Positions 45,362-52,507 of a stretch of 64,000 bases of DNA are shown in pieces. The notes under the pieces are model-generated. The model saw nothing but the letters and a program-made list of their open reading frames with translations. It had not been told where the DNA came from and made no database searches. This DNA is from Chryseobacterium endalhagicum (GTDB taxonomy: Bacteria > Bacteroidota > Bacteroidia > Flavobacteriales > Weeksellaceae). Each line of letters begins with the position of its first letter. Position 1 is the first letter of the stretch. Made by a program: the position numbers and the translations under genes. The stretch is taken from the NCBI RefSeq assembly GCF_016745235.1, contig NZ_JAELVM010000001.1, forward strand, positions 1,687,856 to 1,751,855. The letters are read 5' to 3'.

Positions 45362-45526
45362 CTATAAAGGATCAATGATCGGCCTGCACTGCAGCTGTGC
45401 GCATCCTATTGATATTTTTCTGCATCCTCCGGTCATAGGATCAATGCAGTCCATTAATCCACCCGTAATGCTTCTTAACTGTTTTTTGTTCAGTTTTTTC
45501 CCTTTCGGTACATCTTGATTTTTCAT
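45362..45526 (-). CDS. GG-leader Cys-rich peptide, copy 3
   Basis: This 54-residue precursor has the leader MKNQDVPKGKKLNKKQLRSI ending TGG. The core begins LMDCIDPMTGGCRKISIGCA. Cysteines C26, C34, C41 and C46 fit CX7CX6CX4C, and the end is CRPIIDPL. It is most similar to copy 4 in the leader and to copy 1 in length. Start ATG is 45526. A strong terminator follows. Independent promoter-like sequence upstream suggests separate transcription. Confidence 0.87.
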   Translation of the reverse strand: MKNQDVPKGKKLNKKQLRSITGGLMDCIDPMTGGCRKISIGCAQLQCRPIIDPL

Positions 45527-45556
45527 TGTTTTGATTTTTAGTGAGTTAGTTGAAAA

Positions 45557-45564
45557 CTAAGATA
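45557..45564 (-). promoter_or_regulatory. -7-like box of copy 3
   Basis: The minus strand reads TATCTTAG, close to TAnnTTTG, at the same place within the conserved upstream block as in copy 2. Confidence 0.5.
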
Positions 45565-45642
45565 TGAAAAATCCGGATATATATCACCCGATAAAGAAAA
45601 TTTGTTGCGTAATTTTCGTGTTTTATCAACAGATGGTTTTGT

Positions 45643-45801
45643 TTAAGGAAGGTCCGGGCGGCATTGAGGATCCGCACAGCCTTTTGAAAAGATTCTGCAC
45701 TGATTGGTTTTCGGATCCAGACACATCATTAAACCGCCGGTAATAGAACGCAGCTCTTTTTTGTTTAATTTTTTTCCCTGGGCTAAATTTAATTTTTTCA
45801 T
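45643..45801 (-). CDS. GG-leader Cys-rich peptide, copy 4
   Basis: This 52-residue precursor has the leader MKKLNLAQGKKLNKKELRSI ending TGG, then LMMCLDPKTNQCRIFSKGCA. Cysteines C27, C35, C42 and C47 follow the same CX7CX6CX4C spacing and end in CRPDLP. It is the outermost copy, divergently oriented from the AraC gene at 45956. Its upstream region is less similar to those of copies 2 and 3. Whether the AraC protein controls this cluster is unknown. Confidence 0.87.
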   Translation of the reverse strand: MKKLNLAQGKKLNKKELRSITGGLMMCLDPKTNQCRIFSKGCADPQCRPDLP

Positions 45802-45927
45802 AATAATGATTTTTATGGGTTTAGTCTGACTAAAGTATTAAAAATTATTGATTATAAGGTGTTTAAAGAATTGAAAAGCTCATTTAATGTTTTCGGGGAA
45901 GCCTGTTTTTATTAAGTTCCAACTTTG

Positions 45928-45935
45928 TATATTTG
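45928..45935 (+). promoter_or_regulatory. -7 box of AraC gene
   Basis: TATATTTG matches TAnnTTTG, 20 bases before the ATG at 45956. Confidence 0.65.
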
Positions 45936-45955
45936 AATTTTACAAATCATCAGCT

Positions 45956-46894
45956 ATGGAAAAGATCGCTCATGCATCCCTGGAAGATTTTTATAAAGAG
46001 ATGACCGCCAAACTGGGAAAAGACCTTGAAAGTATTTTCCCGAAAGGACTTCATAAAGATATCGGACATTTTAATGTATTTGATATCAGGCAGACCATAG
46101 AACGGGCAAAAACCACCTCGGAAATGCCTTATAACAGAAGGAAATACTATAAGATCAGCCTGATCAGAGGGAAGAACAGAGCAGAATATGCTGATAAAAT
46201 TATCGCGATCAAGAAGAACGCTTTACTGTTTGCCACACCAAAAGTTCCCTACCACTGGGTTCCTGAAGATCCCGATCAGTCCGGAAGTTTCTGTGTATTT
46301 ACCGAAGATTTTTTCATTAAGGCACAGTCCAGGTTTTCATTGGAAGAACTGCCGATATTTCAGCCCGGAAATGTTCCGTTATTTGAAATTGATGACGAGC
46401 TGGCGGATGAAATTGAGACCCTGTTTGCTAAAATAAAGAGCGAAATAGCTTCTGATTATGTTTTTAAATACGACCTGATCAGAAATTATGTCCTGGAGCT
46501 GATCCATTATGGACAGAAATTGCAGCCAGCCGCCAAATTATCCGCTTCCAATGATGCTTCATTAAGGGTGGTTTCATTGTTTATAGAACTTTTGGAAAGG
46601 CAGTTTCCCATTGAATCTTCCGAACAGAGGCTGCAGCTGAAAACAGCAAAAGATTATGCCGATAGACTGGCGGTTCATGTAAATTATTTAAACAAAAAAC
46701 TAAAGGAAAGCACCGGAAAAACCACCACGGAATTTATAGCCGACCGGATGGTTCAGGAAGCAAAAATCCTCCTGAGACAGACGAAATGGAATGTTTCCGA
46801 GATCTCATACGCGCTGGGCTTTGAAGAAATTGCCCATTTTTCCAACTTTTTCAAAAGGAAAACATCAGTTACTCCAATGGAATTCCGCTCATGA
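45956..46894 (+). CDS. AraC family transcriptional regulator
   Basis: This 312-residue regulator has an N-terminal sensing domain (MPYNRRKYYKISLIRGKNR...) and a C-terminal AraC double helix-turn-helix over the last ~100 residues (KDYADRLAVHVNYLNKKLKE, TTEFIADRMVQEAKILLRQ, YALGFEEIAHFSNFFKRKTS). It is paralogous to the AraC protein at 17595-18509. The frame extends upstream to 45887, but the -7 box at 45928-45935 shows the longer start cannot be used. The SDR gene 98 bases downstream on the same strand is a likely target. Confidence 0.94.
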   Translation: MEKIAHASLEDFYKEMTAKLGKDLESIFPKGLHKDIGHFNVFDIRQTIERAKTTSEMPYNRRKYYKISLIRGKNRAEYADKIIAIKKNALLFATPKVPYHWVPEDPDQSGSFCVFTEDFFIKAQSRFSLEELPIFQPGNVPLFEIDDELADEIETLFAKIKSEIASDYVFKYDLIRNYVLELIHYGQKLQPAAKLSASNDASLRVVSLFIELLERQFPIESSEQRLQLKTAKDYADRLAVHVNYLNKKLKESTGKTTTEFIADRMVQEAKILLRQTKWNVSEISYALGFEEIAHFSNFFKRKTSVTPMEFRS

Positions 46895-46992
46895 TTTGAA
46901 TTTTGCAAATTTCAGATTGATTCGGGCAAAGGTTTCTTCTCCGGAATTTTCCAACTTTGTATCATTAAATAATACTTGTAACAATACACACA

Positions 46993-47757
46993 ATGAATAC
47001 AAAATCAAAAATCGCATTAGTAACCGGTGGAAGCCGCGGACTTGGAAAAAATGCAGCCCTTAAGATCGCTCAGAAAGGTTTAGACGTTATCATCACTTAT
47101 AAAAGCAGCAGGGAAGAAGCTGATGCTGTGGTTAATGAAATAAAGGCTCTTGGACAAAACGCTATCGCTTACCAGCTGGATACCAGAGATGTAAAAAGCT
47201 TCGATGCATTTGTGAAGAACATTACAGATCATCTGCAAACTGAAACGGGCCATTCAAACATTGATTTCCTGATTAATAATGCAGGAACCGCTTTATATGC
47301 ACCCATTACAGAAACTACGGAAGAACAGCTGGACGATATTGTGGATGTTCACTTCAAAGGTGTTTTCTTTCTGACCCAGAAAATGCTTCCTTTTATTAAC
47401 GATGGCGGTGGAATTATCAATATTTCCTCCGGGCTGGCAAGGTTTGCCCTACCGGGATCATCTGTTTACGGTTCAATGAAAGCCGGAGTAGAAATGCTGA
47501 CCAAATATATGGCAAAAGAACTTGGACCTAGAAAAATTAAAGCCAACGTTATTGCTCCCGGAGCTATAGAAACAGATTTCGGCGGCGGAAGAACCAGAGA
47601 TGATCAGAATGTAAATTCAATGATTTCCAGTATTACCGCTTTAGGAAGAGCCGGACTTCCGGATGATATCGGTGGCGTAGTGGCATTCCTGTGTACAGAA
47701 GATGCGGGATGGATTACAGGACAGAGAATCGAGGCTTCGGGAGGAATGTTTTTGTAA
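46993..47757 (+). CDS. SDR-family oxidoreductase
   Basis: This is a 254-residue short-chain dehydrogenase/reductase. Dinucleotide motif TGGSRGLG (residues ~12-19) is followed by DTRD and NNAG. The catalytic triad Ser-Tyr-Lys is in NISSGLARFALPGSSVYGSM and the following K (YxxxK). An Arg after the first beta strand (KSSREEA) points to NADP(H) preference. The substrate is unknown. It sits after the AraC gene in the same direction, a common regulator-SDR pairing. A terminator follows. Confidence 0.95.
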   Translation: MNTKSKIALVTGGSRGLGKNAALKIAQKGLDVIITYKSSREEADAVVNEIKALGQNAIAYQLDTRDVKSFDAFVKNITDHLQTETGHSNIDFLINNAGTALYAPITETTEEQLDDIVDVHFKGVFFLTQKMLPFINDGGGIINISSGLARFALPGSSVYGSMKAGVEMLTKYMAKELGPRKIKANVIAPGAIETDFGGGRTRDDQNVNSMISSITALGRAGLPDDIGGVVAFLCTEDAGWITGQRIEASGGMFL

Positions 47758-47793
47758 GTGAAAAGACGAAGCAATTTCACATAAGACCATATT

Positions 47794-47827
47794 AAAACCA
47801 GTTCTGAAAAGGGCTGGTTTTATTTTT
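47794..47827 (+). terminator. Terminator of SDR gene
   Basis: An 11-bp stem (AAAACCAGTTC/GGGCTGGTTTT, wobble pairs) is followed by a T-run. Confidence 0.8.
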
Positions 47828-47904
47828 TTCATCACAGAATAAATGGATAAGGGAGTTTTTACCAAATTTACCTAACTTTAATATCAATAATAAACTTCAT
47901 TCCT

Positions 47905-49368
47905 ATGATTAAAGAATTTTTTAACCAGTTTCCCTATATCCTTGTAGGGCTTGAAGTTCTTTATCTTCTCGGGATTATTTTTCTGGCCGGGAAAATCATT
48001 ATGGATACGAAGAATACCAGCAAGACTCTGGCTTATCTCATGCTGATTATTTTTCTTCCGGTGCTTGGGATTATCATTTACTTCGTCTTTGGGGTGAACT
48101 ACCGGAAAAATAAGTTCTATACTTTTAAAATAGAAAGGAATGAGCAGGTTTATCAGGCGGTAAGCAATTATATCAGGGAAACCCATCATAAAACCCTGGA
48201 AAATCATAAAGAGGACATCGACCAGTTTCTGACGACCATCAATTTTCTTTATAATGCCGGACATTCTCCATTGTCACAGGGAAATCATGCAGAAGTACTG
48301 GTCAACGGAGAAGGAAAATTTGAAAAGGTTTTTGAAGTTCTTGAGAGGGCAGTTCATCATATCCATCTGGAATATTATATTTATGATAATGACGGAATAG
48401 GGAACAGGCTTGCCGATGTATTGATCAGAAAGGCAAAAGAAGGCGTGATCGTCCGTTTTCTGTATGATGATATGGGCAGCGGGAAAATAGGGAAAAAGCT
48501 TCTGAACAGGCTGAAAGAAGGCGGAATACAGGTTTCTCCGGTTAATAAAATCACATTCAGGCTTTTGGCGAACCGGGTCAATTACAGGGACCACAGAAAG
48601 ATTATTATTGTGGATGGAGCGGAAGTTTTTACAGGCGGAATCAATGTTTCGGATAAATATATTAACCCTAATCCCAAGCAATACTGGAGGGATGTTCACC
48701 TGTATATGAAAGGAGAAGCGGCGTTCTATTTTCAGTTTCTGTTTTTCAGCAACTGGGTGTTTGCAACGGAAAAAATTCCTGAAGTCTCCCCGCTTTATTT
48801 TACGAAAAAGGAAGGAGGAGGAACTTCACTGATTCAGACGGCGGCCAGCGGTCCGGATACCAAACCTTCCATTATGCTGAGTACCACGTCCGCAGTGCTT
48901 TCTGCCAAAAAAAGGATATATATCGTTACCCCTTATTTTGTTCCGGTTGAAACAGTGCTGAACGCTATTAAACAGGCTGCCCTTTCCGGCGTTGATGTCC
49001 GGTTGATGGTTCCTAAATCCGGTGATTCCGTGGTTGTAAATGCAGCGGCTTATTCTTACTATGAGGAGCTTTTAGACAATAAGGTGAGGATTTTCTTTTA
49101 CAAAAAAGGCTTTATTCACGCCAAAACAATGCTCATAGATGATACCTTTTCATCGGTAGGTACCGCGAATATGGATGTACGTAGCCAGGAACTGAATTTT
49201 GAGGTCAATGCATTGGTTTTTGACCCGAAAATCAATGGGAAACTTCAGGACCTGTTTCGTGAAGATATGAATGACTGTGAAGAAATTTCCCTTGAATCCT
49301 GGAGAAAAAGGCCAAAATCCAAAGTTTTCTTTGAGCATATGGCCAGACTGCTTTCCCCGCTGATATAA
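47905..49368 (+). CDS. cls: Cardiolipin synthase
   Basis: This 487-residue membrane enzyme has two N-terminal transmembrane helices (ILVGLEVLYLLGIIFLAG and LAYLMLIIFLPVLGIIIYFVF). Two phospholipase-D HKD domains follow, at ~residues 225-250 (HRKIIIVDGAEVFTGGINVS) and ~400-420 (HAKTMLIDDTFSSVGTANMD). It condenses two phosphatidylglycerols into cardiolipin at the inner membrane. Length and helices match ClsA/B enzymes of Bacteroidetes. The 3' end is 3 bases from the convergent aminotransferase stop. Confidence 0.96.
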   Translation: MIKEFFNQFPYILVGLEVLYLLGIIFLAGKIIMDTKNTSKTLAYLMLIIFLPVLGIIIYFVFGVNYRKNKFYTFKIERNEQVYQAVSNYIRETHHKTLENHKEDIDQFLTTINFLYNAGHSPLSQGNHAEVLVNGEGKFEKVFEVLERAVHHIHLEYYIYDNDGIGNRLADVLIRKAKEGVIVRFLYDDMGSGKIGKKLLNRLKEGGIQVSPVNKITFRLLANRVNYRDHRKIIIVDGAEVFTGGINVSDKYINPNPKQYWRDVHLYMKGEAAFYFQFLFFSNWVFATEKIPEVSPLYFTKKEGGGTSLIQTAASGPDTKPSIMLSTTSAVLSAKKRIYIVTPYFVPVETVLNAIKQAALSGVDVRLMVPKSGDSVVVNAAAYSYYEELLDNKVRIFFYKKGFIHAKTMLIDDTFSSVGTANMDVRSQELNFEVNALVFDPKINGKLQDLFREDMNDCEEISLESWRKRPKSKVFFEHMARLLSPLI

Positions 49369-49371
49369 AAT

Positions 49372-50520
49372 TTAAAGCCTCGAAAGATTTTCTATCGCTC
49401 TTTCCAGGGTCTCCTGCTTTTTCGCAAAACATAACCTGATGACGTGATCATTTCTTTTGTTTTTGTAAAACGATGAAAATGGAACACTGGCCACTTTATG
49501 AGTAATGGTCAGCTCGGAAGCAAAATCAAAATCGTTTTTATCAGAAATTTTATCGTAAGTAAGGGCCTGAAAATAGGTTCCTTCACAATCAAGAAGCCCG
49601 AAAGACGTGCCTTCAAGACCTTTTCTGAGAAAATCTCTCTTTTCCTGAAAGAATGCATTTAAGTGATTATAATGCTCATCATTTTTCATGTATTCCGCCA
49701 AAGCCAGCTGAATAGGGGTGTTGACACAGAAAACATTAAACTGATGTACCTTTCTGAATTCGTCAGTAAGATTTTTAGGCGCTGCACAATAACCGGTTTT
49801 CCAGCCTGTGACATGGAATAACTTTCCAAATGAAGCGACAAGAAGGCTTCTTTTCTTCAGTTCGGGATACTGACAGATGCTCAGATGCTGTTTTCCGTCG
49901 AATACAATATTTTCATACACTTCATCGCTCAGAATAAGGATGGAAGTATCTTTAACGATTTTGATCAGTTCCTGCAGGTCATTTTCTTTTAAAATCTTCC
50001 CTGAAGGGTTATTCGGGTTGTTCAGGATGATCATTTTGGTTTTATCGCTTACCAGATCTTTCACCGTATTCCAGTCGATCTCATAATCCGGAGCTTTCAT
50101 TTCAAAACGTTTTACAATTCCTCCGAAAAGCTCTACTGTAGGCTCATAACAGTCATAAGCCGGTTCAAAAATGATCACTTCATCATCCTTTTTCACAAAT
50201 GTGGCAATAGCTGTGAAAATAGCCTGCGTACCTCCTGCGGTAACCGTAATCTCGGAATCGGGATGGTAAATGGCCCGGTGGCTGTTCTCAATTTTTCTGG
50301 CAATTTCTTCCTTCAGCGGCATCATTCCTCCCAGCGGAGCATACTGGTTGAATCCTTTCTGAATAAAGTGATTCACATGGTCCAGCAGTTCAGGATCCGG
50401 CATAAAGTCCGGAAAACCCTGGGAAAGGTTGATCGCCTCATTTTCATTGGCAAGCTGTGTCATCTGGCTGAAAATGGTAGTTCCTACATTGGAAAGCTTG
50501 GATAAAGGAAGTTGTATCAT
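49372..50520 (-). CDS. PLP-dependent aminotransferase (methionine aminotransferase type)
   Basis: This 382-residue class I/II aminotransferase has its PLP-forming Lys at K233 in SFGKLFHVTGWKTGYC. Other family blocks are INLSQGFPDF near the N-terminus, VTAGGTQAIFTAIATF, NNPNNPSGKI and LSDEVYENIVFDGKQH. The sequence best fits the YbdL/kynurenine-aminotransferase-like group that includes methionine aminotransferases, though exact substrate specificity is inference. It is on the opposite strand to cls, whose 3' end is 3 bases away, so any termination signal between them is shared. Confidence 0.94.
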   Translation of the reverse strand: MIQLPLSKLSNVGTTIFSQMTQLANENEAINLSQGFPDFMPDPELLDHVNHFIQKGFNQYAPLGGMMPLKEEIARKIENSHRAIYHPDSEITVTAGGTQAIFTAIATFVKKDDEVIIFEPAYDCYEPTVELFGGIVKRFEMKAPDYEIDWNTVKDLVSDKTKMIILNNPNNPSGKILKENDLQELIKIVKDTSILILSDEVYENIVFDGKQHLSICQYPELKKRSLLVASFGKLFHVTGWKTGYCAAPKNLTDEFRKVHQFNVFCVNTPIQLALAEYMKNDEHYNHLNAFFQEKRDFLRKGLEGTSFGLLDCEGTYFQALTYDKISDKNDFDFASELTITHKVASVPFSSFYKNKRNDHVIRLCFAKKQETLERAIENLSRL

Positions 50521-50582
50521 GAAAAATTGTTTTGTTGAACCGAATTTAATTTATTTTTTGCAATCATGAAACAGGAACGTAC

Positions 50583-50612
50583 AAAAAAGGCTGCTCCTTC
50601 CGAAACAGCCTT
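50583..50612 (-). terminator. Terminator of lipoprotein gene 50631-51440
   Basis: The perfect 7-bp stem AAGGCTG/CAGCCTT has a long loop and a T-run on the minus strand. It lies between the lipoprotein stop and the aminotransferase start. Confidence 0.8.
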
Positions 50613-50630
50613 CTATCTATTTTGCATTAT

Positions 50631-51440
50631 TTAATAGAGTTTCATAGATTCTACTTTGTTGTTGCAATAGCCCAGAATTCCCCAGAATATTACTGTAGAA
50701 GTACCCCATCCTGAAAGAGTTACCAGATGCTTTTTGAAAAATTTTTTGTCATACAGATGTTCTACCATGTAAAGGTGCTGTCTTTTGTAGCATCCTATTT
50801 TATTATTCCAGTTATCAAAGAACCAGAACCCAAGGGTAGGAACGAAAGGGGACATCACATACTTATTGGAGCCATACGGGATAATATCATCATATACCCG
50901 AAGCCATCCCGGGCTGAACGCTCCAAAGAAGGTTTGATACTGCTGCTTTTCAAAAGCATAATAACTGTCCGGCAGCTGCTCTCCGGCTTCAGCCATTGGA
51001 ACCAGGCCGTTCACTTCAGCGTACTTCTGAATCGTTTCATTAAATGCTTTGGTTTCACGGAATTTCAGGTTGTTCTGGTCACCATAGGTAAGGTATCTTT
51101 CTTCTGATGTGAAAGTTCTTACCGTAATTACAGCAGATTGATCGACCGGATTTTTAACCAAAGAGGCAACCGGGAATTTACCTTCAAGGTCCGCGATCAT
51201 ATCAGCAGGCTGGCCGTCTGAAAAATAGTCAACGCGTACCTTATCAATATTAATACCGTCCTGAGCAAATTCTTCCCGTATTTCCGGAGGGGCCGGAGGA
51301 AGATCGGAGGTGGTTATTTTATTTGAAGCCGTAGTTTTTTCTGTTACCGGCTCTTCAAATTGTTCATTGTTGTCACGGCAGCCCGATAAAAGGAACAGGC
51401 CTGCAGACAATCCTAAAATGGTCATGTTTCTGAGTTTCAT
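50631..51440 (-). CDS. Unknown envelope lipoprotein
   Basis: This 269-residue protein has a lipoprotein signal (MKLRNMTILGLSAGLFLLSGC, Cys21) and a Thr/Glu/Pro-rich linker. Next come a mixed region (INIDKVRVDYFSDGQP, VITVRTFTSEERYLTYGD) and a segment FGAFSPGWLRVYDDIIPYGS. The C-terminal part, FWFFDNWNNKIGCYKRQHLY and LVTLSGWGTSTVIFWG, contains hydrophobic residues. I do not recognise a domain. It lies downstream of three 21-bp-phased direct repeats (51571-51623), so it may be regulated by the neighbouring LytTR regulator. Confidence 0.75.
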   Translation of the reverse strand: MKLRNMTILGLSAGLFLLSGCRDNNEQFEEPVTEKTTASNKITTSDLPPAPPEIREEFAQDGINIDKVRVDYFSDGQPADMIADLEGKFPVASLVKNPVDQSAVITVRTFTSEERYLTYGDQNNLKFRETKAFNETIQKYAEVNGLVPMAEAGEQLPDSYYAFEKQQYQTFFGAFSPGWLRVYDDIIPYGSNKYVMSPFVPTLGFWFFDNWNNKIGCYKRQHLYMVEHLYDKKFFKKHLVTLSGWGTSTVIFWGILGYCNNKVESMKLY

Positions 51441-51775
51441 ATCAATAGTTTTTATGGTTGGTTAGTTTTTGGCAGTGAGATGATCCAGTCTTAAAATATC
51501 TGTGGTCCGCCTCACCTTTTAGTTTGAAATAAAATTAAAGGGATTATCAATTCTCTTTTGTGTGAATTGGTAAGTGTGGCTGTTTTTCTAATAAGTGTAG
51601 ATGAATTAAGGTTAAGTGTAGATTTTTCTGACTATTAAGATAGAATGCCTAAACTATTTTACCGGAAAAATGATCGTATTCGAGCCTTTCATACAGAAGG
51701 CCCGGGCAGATTGGTGAAAAGGAAGCTGAAATAATGATTGGAAAATAATACGGGACTGAATTTCAATGCAGCTTA
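51441..51775. other. Spacer between lipoprotein gene and LytTR regulator
   Basis: No gene is seen. It contains the 21-bp-phased direct repeats described separately and a possible weak -7 box (TAATTTTA on the minus strand, 51531-51538) for the lipoprotein gene. Confidence 0.6.
51571..51623. promoter_or_regulatory. Three direct repeats with exact 21-bp period
   Basis: TAAGTGTGGCT (51571-51581), TAAGTGTAGAT (51592-51602) and TAAGTGTAGAT (51613-51623) are spaced exactly 21 bp apart. LytTR proteins such as AgrA bind direct repeats of about nine bases with similar helical phasing. The array is 131 bases upstream of the lipoprotein start and 150 bases downstream of the LytTR regulator's stop. Binding is inference. 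Confidence 0.6.
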
Positions 51776-52507
51776 TTATTCCAAATTTTCAATCTTATGT
51801 AAAAAATCATTCTTTTTGCGGACGGAAACATCCAGAATAGACTGGTCAGCCATCACAACCTGGCCGCCTTTTCCTTTGATATATTCTTTAAGGTGAAAAA
51901 GATTGATCAGATGCTTATGATGTATCCTGAAGAAATTATATTTCGTAAGCTGTTCTTCAAACTCATGCAGGGTTTTGGAAACAATGATTTTGGTTTTGTC
52001 GGTCAGGAAAAAAGTAGTGTAGCTGGAATCTGCTTCACAGCGGATAATATCGCTGATATTGGTCAGTCTGAAGCCCTGAAGGGTGGGAAGGCTGATTTTA
52101 TTCTCAGGTAATGAAACACCGGGAGAACTTTTTATTTTTTTGATGTTTTCCAGAACTTTATTGACCCCGATAATGAAATCCATTTTTTTAATAGGTTTCA
52201 ATAAATAATCTGCAGCACCGTTTTTTATAGCCTGTATGGCAAAATTTTCATATGCCGTAATGAAAATAATCCGGGAATCTATTTCCCTGAATTTGGATAG
52301 AAGATCAAATGCGGTCCCGTCCTTCAGCTGTACATCCAGAAAAATAATATCCGGTGTATTTTTGGACAGATAAATATAGGCTTCCTCCACACTTGATGCC
52401 TGAAATGCCGGTTGGATTTCAGGAAACTCATTCTCCAGCAGAAGAGCAATATAATCTCTTCCATCCTGTTCATCATCAATGATGCATGCTTGTATTTTGG
52501 TTTTCAT
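51776..52507 (-). CDS. LytTR response regulator of propeller-sensor pair 1
   Basis: This 243-residue regulator has a receiver domain (CIIDDEQDGRD, phosphoacceptor D58 in IIFLDVQLKDG, Lys in YLLKPIKK) and a C-terminal LytTR DNA-binding domain (LPTLQGFRLTNISDIIRCEA... YNFFRIHHKHLIN). The frame is open upstream, but MKTKIQACIIDDE at 52507 matches the start of the paralogue at 58639-59370. It overlaps the end of the sensor gene by 32 bases, exactly as in pair 2. The phased repeats 150 bases downstream of it may be its binding site. Confidence 0.95.
   Translation of the reverse strand: MKTKIQACIIDDEQDGRDYIALLLENEFPEIQPAFQASSVEEAYIYLSKNTPDIIFLDVQLKDGTAFDLLSKFREIDSRIIFITAYENFAIQAIKNGAADYLLKPIKKMDFIIGVNKVLENIKKIKSSPGVSLPENKISLPTLQGFRLTNISDIIRCEADSSYTTFFLTDKTKIIVSKTLHEFEEQLTKYNFFRIHHKHLINLFHLKEYIKGKGGQVVMADQSILDVSVRKKNDFLHKIENLE

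Noticed and set aside
45887..45955. Longer start for the AraC protein
   Set aside because: The -7 box at 45928-45935 lies inside that extension, so it would not be on the mRNA.
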